The notes beneath the pieces are model-generated. The model made no database searches, had not been told where the DNA came from, and saw only the letters and a program-made list of their open reading frames with translations. The position numbers were made by a program, and so were the translations under genes. Below, piece by piece: positions 9,348 through 17,363 of a stretch of 64,000 nucleotides of DNA; position 1 is the stretch's first letter; each line of letters begins with the position of its first letter. Origin of the DNA: Pseudoalteromonas piscicida (GTDB lineage Bacteria; Pseudomonadota; Gammaproteobacteria; Enterobacterales; Alteromonadaceae); contig NZ_CP021646.1 of the NCBI RefSeq assembly GCF_002208135.1, positions 3,432,501-3,496,500 on the forward strand, in the 5' to 3' direction.

Positions 9348-10239
9348 GTGTAGCAGTCCTTTTCGCCGCTGCATTCTTCTCGATAAAGGAGATGATCAAG
9401 CTAGCTATGTCTTTACCTGTTGCCTTTTCAATGCCCTCAAGGCCCGGAGATGAGTTCACTTCCATCACCAAAGGACCACGCTCTGAACGCAATAAATCTA
9501 CACCGGCAACATTTAGGCCCATGGCCTTTGCTGCAGCAATTGCAGTACGGCGCTCTTCCGGAGTGATTTTTACCAAGGTCGCAGAACCACCACGATGCAG
9601 ATTTGAACGGAATTCACCCTCTTGCGCTTGACGCTTCATCGCGGCAATGACACGATCGCCGATAACGAAACAGCGAATGTCTGCACCACCAGCTTCTTTA
9701 ATATATTCTTGCACCATAATATTGGCTTTTAAGCCCATAAATGCTTCGATAACGCTTTCTGCCGCTTTACGTGTCTCAGCTAACACCACGCCAATACCTT
9801 GTGTGCCTTCTAGTAGCTTGATCACAACTGGTGTGCCACCAACCATTTCCAGTAAGTCTTTAACGTCATCAGGCTTACTGGCAAAGCCTGTGATTGGCAT
9901 GCCTACGCCTTTTCTTGACAGTAGCTGTAATGAACGCAACTTATCTCTTGAGCGAGTGATTGCAACAGACTCATTCAATGGGTACACCCCCATCATTTCA
10001 AACTGTCTGAGTACCGCACAACCATAAAATGTCACAGAGGCACCAATTCGCGGAACAATCGCATCAAAGCCGCTCAACTGCTGACCCTTAAAGTGAATTT
10101 CAGGCTCACTACTATTGATATTCATATAACAACGTAGCGCGTCAATAACCTCTACTTCGTGCCCACGCTGCTCTGCCGCTTCAATTAAACGACGTGTTGA
10201 ATATAAAGATTGATTCCTTGAAAGAATGCCAATTTTCAT
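9334..10239 (-). CDS. rimK: RimK, ATP-grasp ribosomal protein S6 glutamate ligase
   Basis: A 301-residue ATP-grasp ligase, almost exactly the E. coli length. Landmarks are [18 protein letters not shown] at the N-terminus, the ATP-binding region [18 protein letters not shown], and the metal-binding [13 protein letters not shown] near the C-terminus. RimK adds glutamate residues to the C-terminus of ribosomal protein S6 and also makes poly-alpha-glutamate in vitro in E. coli. The start overlaps rimB by four bases (ATGA), and the 3' end overlaps the zinc-hydrolase gene, so the three are one translationally coupled unit on the minus strand. The C-terminal [12 protein letters not shown] tail is basic. 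Confidence 0.95.
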   Translation of the reverse strand: MKIGILSRNQSLYSTRRLIEAAEQRGHEVEVIDALRCYMNINSSEPEIHFKGQQLSGFDAIVPRIGASVTFYGCAVLRQFEMMGVYPLNESVAITRSRDKLRSLQLLSRKGVGMPITGFASKPDDVKDLLEMVGGTPVVIKLLEGTQGIGVVLAETRKAAESVIEAFMGLKANIMVQEYIKEAGGADIRCFVIGDRVIAAMKRQAQEGEFRSNLHRGGSATLVKITPEERRTAIAAAKAMGLNVAGVDLLRSERGPLVMEVNSSPGLEGIEKATGKDIASLIISFIEKNAAAKRTATRGKG

Positions 10240-10670
10240 GATTTATCCGTTTTATTACTTAAATATGACTGTTCTGGATCAACAAGGATGCGGCCTCGCA
10301 TCGCCGTACGGCCCAGTAACATTCTAAATTTCATGGTTTCTCTATCGCTTAGCGTGATTTCAATTGGCCAAGCCTGATTGCCGATAGTTAAATTTGTTTC
10401 TATTACATAACGTAGTTCTTTATGACCGCCCGAATCGGTAACAACGCGCTCATCTACTACTTTTGCTTCGCTACAGACTTCATAGTCGGTATTGTCTTGT
10501 TTGGGATGGATCCAAAACCTTACCCAAAGTTCATCTTGTTCTGTTTTGAAAGGCTCAACCTTAAAGGCGTGCAGACATGATGTTCTTGCTCCAGTATCTA
10601 CTTTCGCTTTGATTTTTTCGATACCTAAATCGGGTAAGGAAAGCCACTCTCTCCAACCAACTGTGATCAT
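10236..10670 (-). CDS. rimB: RimB-like retropepsin-type protease (RimK-associated, 'ATP-dependent zinc protease' family)
   Basis: A 144-residue protein with the aspartic-protease-like motif VDTGARTS (D25-T26-G27) and a second conserved block [16 protein letters not shown]. This is the family annotated as ATP-dependent zinc protease or RIMK-associated protease. In Pseudomonas, RimB works with RimK in controlling S6 glutamylation, and the gene here is directly upstream of rimK with a 4-base overlap. It has no signal peptide. It is first in the operon, and the promoter should lie in the 283-bp gap up to 10953. Whether it cuts glutamylated S6 or another target is not visible from sequence. Confidence 0.85.
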   Translation of the reverse strand: MITVGWREWLSLPDLGIEKIKAKVDTGARTSCLHAFKVEPFKTEQDELWVRFWIHPKQDNTDYEVCSEAKVVDERVVTDSGGHKELRYVIETNLTIGNQAWPIEITLSDRETMKFRMLLGRTAMRGRILVDPEQSYLSNKTDKS

Positions 10671-10953
10671 ATTATGCTCTCGTACAAAATGAGTTCGGAC
10701 TTATACGCTGATTCAAGTCACTTGAAAAACAAAATAAATTTATCCTAAAGATAAAAACGCTCTGTTAAGCCAAGCACCTTAACTTACAGTAACACCACTT
10801 ACACATTTTTCAAGGTAAAGCCCTATACTGAGTTAAAGTAAAACTTAGCACTCAAACAATTTATTTCATCGCCAAGATTTTAGGACCTAAATAAATTTGA
10901 AAAATAAATAATCTATGTCAATCTTGGAACGAACTTTCTAATAGGAATTAACT
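10671..10953. other. Divergent intergenic region between rimB and zntB
   Basis: A 283-bp A/T-rich gap that must hold the divergent promoters of the rimB operon and zntB. I see no strong palindrome, terminator or small open frame. A candidate Shine-Dalgarno (TAGGA) precedes zntB. Confidence 0.5.
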
Positions 10954-11919
10954 ATGGCTGGATTACTCCATGCGTTTGTGCTCGACGGTCAGGGGGGCGG
11001 TAGACTACTTTGCGATCTGAGTGAAGTAAAATCCGTAATTCACAAAGAACCTCTTTGGCTCCATTTCGACTATAGCTTCGACGAAACGACCGAATGGCTG
11101 AAGCAACAAACGTTTTTGGATGACTGGGAAAGAGAAGCGCTAACCGCAGATGAAACTCGTCCGAGGACGGCTAATGGTGATGAAGGCTTGCTGGTATTCT
11201 TGCGCGGTGTGAATCTTAACCCCAAGCAAAGCCCTGAAGACATGGTTTCTATTCGCTGTTTTGCAAACGATAAACTACTTATCACCTGTCGTAAGCGTCA
11301 TATTATGTCTGCCCAAGATATGCTGGCATCGCTTAAAAAGGGTCAAGGCGCAAAAAGTATCGGTGAGTTACTGTCTACATTGGTGATGCGACTTTCTGTA
11401 CGAATGCAAGACATCATCTGGCAGATAGAAGAGCAGCTTGACGAATTTGAAGACGCGATGGAAAGCAGTGAGCAGATGCCCAACCATCAGCAACTTTCAA
11501 CATTAAGAAGACAAACCATTGGTTTAAAACGCTACCTTAAGCCACAAAAACTTGCTATTAGCGAACTGCTATTGGCAAAGCTCGCTTGGCTCGACGAAGA
11601 TCACCATCACATGATTGAAGAGGCGAGCAATGCCTTAAGTCGATATATCGAAGAGTTAGAAGCGGCGATTGAGCGTGCACAAGTTATCCAAAATGCAATC
11701 ACCAACCATCAAAATGAACAGTTAAACCAAAGAATGTACGTAATGTCCGTTGTTGCTGCGTTATTCTTACCACTGGGGTTTTTAACGGGTTTGTTGGGGG
11801 TGAATATTGGCGGTATTCCTGGCACAGAATGGGGTGGCGCATTTAGCTTTTTTGTTATTATGTTAGTAGTGCTCACTGGCGGTATTGGCGTCTACTTTAA
11901 ACGCAAAGGCTGGTTGTAA
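10954..11919 (+). CDS. zntB: ZntB-like CorA-superfamily zinc/metal transporter
   Basis: A 321-residue inner-membrane metal transporter. The large N-terminal cytoplasmic domain and long helix (IEELEAAIERAQVIQNAITNHQ region) are followed by two C-terminal membrane helices. The signature GVNIGGIPG after the first helix is the CorA-superfamily GxN motif in its ZntB form. The ending YFKRKGWL is typical of ZntB. In Enterobacteria ZntB was first described as a zinc efflux protein and later as a proton-coupled zinc importer, so direction is uncertain. It is convergent with the tRNA-Arg gene 14 bp downstream. Confidence 0.88.
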   Translation: MAGLLHAFVLDGQGGGRLLCDLSEVKSVIHKEPLWLHFDYSFDETTEWLKQQTFLDDWEREALTADETRPRTANGDEGLLVFLRGVNLNPKQSPEDMVSIRCFANDKLLITCRKRHIMSAQDMLASLKKGQGAKSIGELLSTLVMRLSVRMQDIIWQIEEQLDEFEDAMESSEQMPNHQQLSTLRRQTIGLKRYLKPQKLAISELLLAKLAWLDEDHHHMIEEASNALSRYIEELEAAIERAQVIQNAITNHQNEQLNQRMYVMSVVAALFLPLGFLTGLLGVNIGGIPGTEWGGAFSFFVIMLVVLTGGIGVYFKRKGWL

Positions 11920-11933
11920 ATAGGAGTAATTAT

Positions 11934-12008
11934 TGGCGCTCTCGCTAGGGATCGAACCTAGAACTCAGCCTCCGGAGGGCTACGTGATATCCATTTCACC
12001 ACGAGAGC
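11934..12008 (-). tRNA. tRNA-Arg (anticodon CCG)
   Basis: Reading the minus strand gives a complete 75-nt cloverleaf: acceptor GCTCTCG paired with CGAGAGC, discriminator G and an encoded CCA. The D arm contains GTGGTGAAATGGATATCAC, the anticodon stem TAGCC/GGCTG holds loop CTCCGGA with anticodon CCG, and the T arm has GTTCGATC. It decodes CGG. The D-arm is of the type usually seen in tRNA-Arg(CCT), but the anticodon is CCG by sequence. Confidence 0.95.
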
Positions 12009-12205
12009 GTCGGCATCATAATAATGCTAAGATCAAAAAATTGCCAGACAATGTTTTCTATATGACTAATTAGTAACCTATTTTTTAAAAAAAGCTGTAC
12101 TTTGAGCAAAAAACCAGTTATTCAACTATGCTTTGAAAATAATAAAATAGACTGATATTGCTGCCAGTTCAGAAATATCGCGATACATCATTGAGGATCC
12201 CAAAT

Positions 12206-12388
12206 ATGACACCTATGACAACAGAGCAAGTTGCAGAGTTTCTTGAAGTAAAGGTTGAACGCGTAAGACGCCTCGCACGAGAAAACTTGCTAGTCGCCAA
12301 AGACACAGATGCCAGTGGCGAACCTATTTTTGACAAAGCCGATGTTGAAAAATACAAAGAGCTAGCACAGCGACTGGGTGGGATCTAG
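12206..12388 (+). CDS. Small excisionase/MerR-like helix-turn-helix protein
   Basis: A 60-residue protein that is essentially one winged HTH: MTTEQVAEFLEVKVERVRRL is an excisionase-family helix-turn-helix, followed by a small wing (DASGEPIFDKADVEKYKEL). The ATG at 12206 is preferred because GAGG lies nine bases upstream; an in-frame TTG at 12158 has no ribosome site. It stands alone between a tRNA gene and a convergent operon, with no integrase or recombinase near, so it is more likely a small transcription factor than an excisionase of a mobile element. Its target is unknown. Confidence 0.6.
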   Translation: MTPMTTEQVAEFLEVKVERVRRLARENLLVAKDTDASGEPIFDKADVEKYKELAQRLGGI

Positions 12389-12454
12389 CCCTTTCAGTAA
12401 CGATGGCCAGTCTTGTGTTCAGGGAATGTCACACGCTACTGGCTCAGCTAGTTG

Positions 12455-13267
12455 CTACGATAACCACTGCTTCAGTAACTGTCTCAGCTCCTCAGCTTCT
12501 GTTATTACGCCACGCTGCTCGTACCATTGAATACTAACAATCAAATAAATTTGGCAAAATACCGTCAGTTTAACTTGAGCATATGAGGGCATGGCTTGCC
12601 GCTTTAGAGAAAAGTAAGACTCAACAACCGTGAGTGCTTCTTCAACGTCACAGCTAAAGCTACACACCAGTGCCGCTAAATCAAAAAATATGTCACTGTG
12701 ACAAGCATACTCAAAGTCAATTAACCGAACTCCTTCTGGACTTTGAATAATATTGCTCATGACTAAGTCATTGTGACAAAACGCTTGATCCACGGGTAAA
12801 TAAGCTAAGTTTTTGATAAGCCATTCGATATCAACCAAGTGACGCAGCTTCTCATCAATAGCTTGGACATAACCGACTAAGTCTAGTACTTCATAAACTT
12901 CAAGCTCTAAGCTGTGCACCTGGATAACTTGCACTAACAATGCAGTGTTTAGCCTTGGCTCAACACACACTTCTGGCATAAAGGTGAACAGCGCCATACG
13001 AGTACGTAAATCGTACTGCAGTACGTCAGAAGTAATACCTTGCAGTGCTAATTTATTCTGTGCCTTTAAGGCCTCAGTAGGAATACCATGGCTATAGCAT
13101 TTTAATAGATAGCTTTCGCCTTTACTCACCATCAGGTAATTATTGTTACTCACACCTTTAGTTAGCTTTTCTAATCGCTCAGCTGAAACCTTGAATACGG
13201 TATCCACCTTTACTTTTAATTGTTCAAGCTCAGAGTGCTGCAAGCGTCTTTCCTTGCTTCGCTTCAT
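12455..13267 (-). CDS. Choline/thiamine kinase-like phosphotransferase (APH fold)
   Basis: A small kinase of the aminoglycoside/choline-kinase fold, 270 residues from the ATG or 262 from a TTG at 13243 that has a better Shine-Dalgarno (AAGGA, 7 bases). The substrate-phosphorylating loop FCHNDLVMSNII (H165-N166-D167) and the metal-binding LIDFEYA (D184) are intact; GVSNNNYLM is the glycine-loop equivalent. It overlaps the upstream PnuC-like transporter gene by 14-38 bp and is last in a YkoF-like/PnuC-like/kinase operon. With these neighbours, phosphorylation of imported thiamine (or its pyrimidine part) is the best guess; choline or ethanolamine kinase activity is the alternative. Confidence 0.7.
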   Translation of the reverse strand: MKRSKERRLQHSELEQLKVKVDTVFKVSAERLEKLTKGVSNNNYLMVSKGESYLLKCYSHGIPTEALKAQNKLALQGITSDVLQYDLRTRMALFTFMPEVCVEPRLNTALLVQVIQVHSLELEVYEVLDLVGYVQAIDEKLRHLVDIEWLIKNLAYLPVDQAFCHNDLVMSNIIQSPEGVRLIDFEYACHSDIFFDLAALVCSFSCDVEEALTVVESYFSLKRQAMPSYAQVKLTVFCQIYLIVSIQWYEQRGVITEAEELRQLLKQWLS

Positions 13268-13850
13268 ATTCTTCGTACCAACGCTTGTAGCCCCAACAAG
13301 CCATCAAGGTGTAGAAAATAAATAGTACCAGCGTAGGATAGAAACCTTTGAGGTAATAAAGGTAGATAGAGGCCGCATCAATCACGACCCAATATAGCCA
13401 GTTTTCAAGAATTTTCTTAGCCACTAAATAGGTCGTCACCACCGCAAAGCACGTGGTAAAACTATCCAGATAAGCGAGATCTGCCGCCATATAATGCTTG
13501 GTGAAATAACCCAACAGTACGGAAACCACAGAGGTGATAACAATGATTGAAAGGTGTTTTGATAACGACCAAGAAACAATTTCACTGGGTTTATTTTTGT
13601 CACCCTGACGCCACATCCACCAACCAACGACGGCCATGACCATATAGTAAAAGTGCAGCAGTGATTCCATCACTAGCGCTCCATTCCAATACAGCACGGT
13701 ATAGATAAAGGTGTTAATAAAGGCCACTGGCCAACACCAAATATTCTCTCGAATTGCCAGCAACAAATAGGCAACTGCCAGCACCACGGCGATGTACTCC
13801 CAACTCGACATTGCTGTGAACCCTGCAAAGGTTTCCGTAAACCAGTCCAT
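13230..13850 (-). CDS. PnuC-family vitamin transporter (PnuT/PnuC-like)
   Basis: A 206-residue inner-membrane protein with about seven predicted helices and the PnuC family hallmarks ENIWCWPVAFINTFIY and an aromatic-rich membrane core (FYYMVMAVVGWWMW; NWLYWVVIDAASIYLYY). PnuC transports nicotinamide riboside; the related PnuT branch moves thiamine and is often next to thiamine kinases. The gene starts in the stop codon of the YkoF-like gene (TAATG) and overlaps the kinase gene downstream. That kinase would trap the imported vitamin. Thiamine specificity is inferred from neighbours; no TPP riboswitch is visible. Confidence 0.8.
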   Translation of the reverse strand: MDWFTETFAGFTAMSSWEYIAVVLAVAYLLLAIRENIWCWPVAFINTFIYTVLYWNGALVMESLLHFYYMVMAVVGWWMWRQGDKNKPSEIVSWSLSKHLSIIVITSVVSVLLGYFTKHYMAADLAYLDSFTTCFAVVTTYLVAKKILENWLYWVVIDAASIYLYYLKGFYPTLVLFIFYTLMACWGYKRWYEEYEAKQGKTLAAL

Positions 13851-14116
13851 TAATCGCGGACACTATCAGTTGGGGATAAATCACCTGAGATAAACTTACA
13901 AACAAAAATACATTTCCCGTAAGCTTCAAATGAATGCTTCATTTCTTGATTCAATACCGAGGTCACTAAATCAAATTCACCAAAGACCTGAGTTGACATC
14001 GTGTTCGTGATCACCTTGATCCCTTCATGCTCATTCAGCCTATCAATAAAACCTTTAATGAAAGGAATATAGTCTTGGTGCAGTGGATACTTGCTTATTT
14101 CAACAGAAACTTGCAT
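13850..14116 (-). CDS. YkoF/MTH1187-type thiamine-binding-like small protein
   Basis: An 88-residue cytoplasmic protein with the ferredoxin-like pattern of the YkoF/DUF77 family (VSVEISKYPLHQDYIPFIKGF, then a short loop and VFGEFDLVTSVLN). YkoF of Bacillus binds thiamine and hydroxymethylpyrimidine. The ATG at 14116 is preceded by AAGGAG at the ideal distance. Translational coupling (TAATG) with the PnuC-like gene and the following kinase points to one vitamin-salvage operon. The family call is by pattern and context and is moderately sure. Confidence 0.65.
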   Translation of the reverse strand: MQVSVEISKYPLHQDYIPFIKGFIDRLNEHEGIKVITNTMSTQVFGEFDLVTSVLNQEMKHSFEAYGKCIFVCKFISGDLSPTDSVRD

Positions 14117-14145
14117 GGGCGCTCCTTACAAATGGCAGCCGATTA

Positions 14146-14646
14146 TTAATATTGCTGATTTAGATTTTCCCCACCGGTAAAATCCGATTTCGGGGTATAG
14201 TTAATCCAATCTTGCTGATAAATAATTTTACCTTTTTCGTCAAACTTTAGCACTATCAGAAATCGCCAAGGCCCTAACTCGCGTGACGCATAATTAAAGC
14301 GATTAAAAACGCCTCTGGTAACCACGGTTCGAGTCGTGGTATCGACTATCTTATCCTCTACCACTAAGACAGGTCGTTCATCCAGCACAGCAAAATTCCC
14401 AGCTGACCAATTAAAAAAAGCCGTGATCTGCTCTTTACCTTGTGCCTTATGACCAAAAACCATATCTTCCAACACGGCATCTTCTGCATAGAACTCGATA
14501 AACTGGGTAAAGTTCTTCCGCTGAGCATAGGTATTAAAGTAAGTATCGGCATGGCTGATGAATGTAGTTTTGTTACTGATATTAACCGAATTACTGCAAC
14601 CACTCAGTATTAATATAGGAAATAACAAGAACCCAAAGCGCATCAT
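14146..14646 (-). CDS. SnoaL/NTF2-like lipoprotein of unknown function
   Basis: A 166-residue predicted lipoprotein: the signal peptide ends in lipobox LSGC with C17 as the lipidated residue. The mature part has the NTF2/SnoaL-like layout (YFNTYAQRKNFTQFIEFYAEDAVLEDM...GKEQITAFF region, then a W-containing strand near the C-terminus), a cone-shaped fold used by many small ligand-binding or isomerase proteins. I chose the ATG at 14646, five bases after GGAG, over the GTG at 14652. It ends 29 bp before the YkoF-like gene, so it may share its promoter. No function can be assigned. Confidence 0.65.
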   Translation of the reverse strand: MMRFGFLLFPILILSGCSNSVNISNKTTFISHADTYFNTYAQRKNFTQFIEFYAEDAVLEDMVFGHKAQGKEQITAFFNWSAGNFAVLDERPVLVVEDKIVDTTTRTVVTRGVFNRFNYASRELGPWRFLIVLKFDEKGKIIYQQDWINYTPKSDFTGGENLNQQY

Positions 14647-14677
14647 AGCCACTCCAAAAGCCGTATTAATCGTGTAT

Positions 14678-14700
14678 AAAAAAAGCGCCTATAGCGCTTA
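14678..14700 (-). terminator. Rho-independent terminator of the GH109-like gene
   Basis: On the minus strand AAGCGC-TATAG-GCGCTT is followed by a run of seven T; it lies 27 bp after the stop codon of the GH109-like gene. Confidence 0.8.
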
Positions 14701-14726
14701 ATTCGACGATGATAATGTGTGTATTT

Positions 14727-16103
14727 TTATACCGTCACTATACCCAATGGTTTGGCGGTTTTCCACGCACCACGAGTAAAGTCTGGAATACTCAATGATT
14801 CACTGCGATTAGCCACTGACTGAGCCGATAATGGAGAAATTACAGACCAAGCGGCACCATCGTACACGTCTTGATCTAGCGCCTCACCATTACGCAAGCA
14901 GTAGATCATGCGCCAGAACATTAAAAAGTCCATACCACCATGACCGCCATTGCGCTGTGCTTCTTCACCCATTTTAGTCCAAAGCGGATGGTCGTATTGG
15001 TTGTACCATGGCTCCATTTCGTAATCCCATTCATGGAAGCTCTTAGCACCACCTTGCTCTAACGCGATACGATTAGGGAAACCTGCAAAGACCCCGTTGG
15101 TTCCTTGAATAAGGTTATGACGAGAATAGGGCCTCGGCGTAGTCGTATCATGTTGTACCATGATACTGCGTCCTTTGATGGTCTTAATCATCGTGGTATT
15201 CATATCACCCGCAATATAGTGTAGTTGATTGCGCTCATGATCTGCCGGAAATTCGCGTTTTGCATAGGCAGCACGTCCAAGTGCAGGAGAACTCATTGAG
15301 GTTAAGTAATCAAAACGGTCGCCGCGGTTAATATTCATGTACTGAGATACTGGCCCCAAGCCATGAGTTGGGTATAAATTACCATCTCGCTTAGTATGCC
15401 AATGGGTGCGCCATGAACCAGTCTTATGCTCAATTTCTTTCATTTGCCAACGCAATTCATGAATATATGCAGCTTCACCATGCAATAGCTCACCAAATAC
15501 ACCTTGGCGAACCATATTTAGTACCATCAGCTCATCGCGACCGTAATTGACATTTTCCATCATCATACAGTTCTTTTGCGTGCGCTCTGCAGTGTCGACT
15601 ATCTGCCACATTTCTTCAACGGTCAATGCCAACGGTACTTCAACAAATGCGTGCTTACCACTGTTCATGGTATCTATCGCCATCGGCGCGTGCCATTTCC
15701 ATGGCGTTGAAATGATAACGATGTCAATATCATCCCGGTTAAGCATATCTTGATAAGCTAAATCACCACCACGATACAGCGCAGGTTTCGGTAAGCCTCG
15801 CTCGCGCACGAGATAGTCCGCTGATTTTTCAAGCACTTCATCATGAGTATCACAAATCGCGACAATACGTGCGCCATCGATGTGACTCATGCGCTTAACA
15901 TGACCATAGCCACGTTGACCCACACCAATAAAACCTACTCGAACCACGTCCATTTTTGGTGCAACGAGCCCAATAACAGAGCGGCCTTGTTGCTTAGGTA
16001 CAATGCTATTATTTTGATTGGAGCTTGCACACCCAGCCACTACACTCGCAGCCGCTGCCGCTCCTGCGGCTTTTAAAAAGTCGCGGCGGTTTATATTTTT
16101 CAT
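14727..16103 (-). CDS. GH109-like NAD-dependent glycosidase (Gfo/Idh/MocA family), Tat-exported lipoprotein
   Basis: A 458-residue protein. The N-terminus has a twin-arginine motif (RRDFLK, residues 6-11), an alanine-rich helix and lipobox VAGC (C25), so it is probably Tat-exported and lipid-anchored. The Rossmann domain starts at [12 protein letters not shown]. The sequence then follows the GH109 alpha-N-acetylgalactosaminidase pattern: [64 protein letters not shown], and a C-terminal [11 protein letters not shown]109 enzymes use bound NAD+ for a redox-assisted retaining hydrolysis of alpha-GalNAc. The start at 16103 follows GGAG; a 17-residue longer frame exists. It is separated from the kinase gene upstream by a terminator, so it has its own promoter. 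Substrate is inferred. Confidence 0.82.
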   Translation of the reverse strand: MKNINRRDFLKAAGAAAAASVVAGCASSNQNNSIVPKQQGRSVIGLVAPKMDVVRVGFIGVGQRGYGHVKRMSHIDGARIVAICDTHDEVLEKSADYLVRERGLPKPALYRGGDLAYQDMLNRDDIDIVIISTPWKWHAPMAIDTMNSGKHAFVEVPLALTVEEMWQIVDTAERTQKNCMMMENVNYGRDELMVLNMVRQGVFGELLHGEAAYIHELRWQMKEIEHKTGSWRTHWHTKRDGNLYPTHGLGPVSQYMNINRGDRFDYLTSMSSPALGRAAYAKREFPADHERNQLHYIAGDMNTTMIKTIKGRSIMVQHDTTTPRPYSRHNLIQGTNGVFAGFPNRIALEQGGAKSFHEWDYEMEPWYNQYDHPLWTKMGEEAQRNGGHGGMDFLMFWRMIYCLRNGEALDQDVYDGAAWSVISPLSAQSVANRSESLSIPDFTRGAWKTAKPLGIVTV

Positions 16104-16200
16104 TCTTACTCCTAAACGATACTTCTTAACAGCACTAATACTGCTTACTATCAAGCTAACCTATCCCAATCTTAGGTTCAAAACATTGCGATAAAGCCGC

Positions 16201-16225
16201 AAAAAAAGCGCTTGAAGCGCTTTTC
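16201..16225 (-). terminator. Strong terminator after the NahK-like gene
   Basis: The minus strand reads AAAAGCGCTT-CA-AAGCGCTTTTTTT, 18 bases after the stop codon of the kinase gene. It separates that transcript from the GH109-like gene. Confidence 0.85.
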
Positions 16226-16243
16226 TTAAAATATATTAAACCG

Positions 16244-17317
16244 TTAAATTGCTCTGATAATATTATTCAGACAATCCTCTTTTTCTAGCACACTGGAATA
16301 CAACGCAAACTGGTTCTTCGCACGGTCAAGATTATGATTGGCTCTGTGGGTTGCAAAATAATTATCTCCATCTAAGTGATCCGTTAAAAATCTCAGACCT
16401 ATCATGAATGGCATCACTTTCGCGCCAAGAATAAAACTATCTTTTTCTGCTTCAGTTACACTGTCTTGTAACGGTTCAATATACCCTTGCGCCAGCGCAG
16501 CAAAGATATTTTCTCTTACCTGCACATTACTCAAGTTCGTTGAGTCTTCGGCTTCAGGCGAACAGAAGGTACGCACCATATCGCCAAAATCAAACAACCA
16601 GTTACCTGGCATACAAGTATCTAAGTCAATAACGGCTCGCGCTGCATCACTCTGTGTTGAAAACAGCATGTTGTTGATTTTGGTATCGTTGTGGCAAGCT
16701 CTAAGTGGTACTTGTTTTTGTGCCTGCTGCAGCTCTTCTGCAAGCGCAAATTGCTGCTGAAAAGCGGCGATAACATCACTGCACTTTTCCGCGCGACCAT
16801 GCTCATCTTTCGCTAGTACTTGGTTAAATGCGTCAATACGCATCGCCAAGTTATGAAAGTTTGGAATGACATGATGTAACTGCGCGGCGTCAAAGTCATT
16901 TAGCGCATGTGCAAACTGGCCAAAGGCGTTTGCAGCCGTTAATGCTTGTTGTTCGTTTGCCACTACGTCTTCGCTATAACTGCGGCCAATAAATGCAAGC
17001 GCACGCCAAACTTCGTCATTAATATCGACTAAATATTGGCCTGAACTCGTCGCTAAGTGCTTTATGATAGCGAGGCTATATTCTCCATTTAAGGCTTTTG
17101 CTGTTAAGTGCTGTTCAATCGCTCGCGCATTTTCAACAAGGTGCAAAGGGTTTGGAAAGACCGTGGTATTTAGTTTTTGTACCACCATGGTTTTGTGGTT
17201 GTCCTGCAACAGCATAGTTGTGTTGATATGACCACTACCGATCGGCTTCATTTTAGCTTCTTCACTAATGAGACCGTATTCATCAGCAAGTTGTTGCGCA
17301 ACGGCTTGATACTCCAT
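16244..17317 (-). CDS. N-acetylhexosamine 1-kinase-like phosphotransferase (NahK family)
   Basis: A 357-residue anomeric sugar kinase of the APH fold. It follows bifidobacterial NahK closely at all key blocks: IGSGHINTT near residues 26-34, QKLNTTVFP, the catalytic ACHNDTKINNML (D211), metal-binding VIDLDTCMPGNWLFDFGD (D233) and RFLTDHLDGDNYF near the C-terminus. NahK phosphorylates GlcNAc or GalNAc at C1 using ATP. I start it at the ATG with GAGG five bases before it; longer frames (17386, 17404) run back over the upstream gene. Pairing with a nucleotidyltransferase gene 46 bp upstream suggests conversion of free aminosugar to a UDP-sugar without the GlmM/GlmU route. Substrate preference is not determined. 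Confidence 0.82.
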   Translation of the reverse strand: MEYQAVAQQLADEYGLISEEAKMKPIGSGHINTTMLLQDNHKTMVVQKLNTTVFPNPLHLVENARAIEQHLTAKALNGEYSLAIIKHLATSSGQYLVDINDEVWRALAFIGRSYSEDVVANEQQALTAANAFGQFAHALNDFDAAQLHHVIPNFHNLAMRIDAFNQVLAKDEHGRAEKCSDVIAAFQQQFALAEELQQAQKQVPLRACHNDTKINNMLFSTQSDAARAVIDLDTCMPGNWLFDFGDMVRTFCSPEAEDSTNLSNVQVRENIFAALAQGYIEPLQDSVTEAEKDSFILGAKVMPFMIGLRFLTDHLDGDNYFATHRANHNLDRAKNQFALYSSVLEKEDCLNNIIRAI

Positions 17318-17363
17318 ATTCACCTCAAAAGGAGTTAAGTCGGATGTAGTTGTGTGGAGACGA

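Noticed and set aside
12206..12388. Excisionase of an integrated element next to tRNA-Arg
   Set aside because: No integrase, no repeat of the tRNA 3' end and no phage genes are nearby; a stand-alone HTH protein is simpler.
14117..14145. TPP riboswitch before the thiamine-like operon
   Set aside because: The gap is only 29 bp, and the region upstream of 14646 lacks the conserved CTGAGA and ACCTGA elements.
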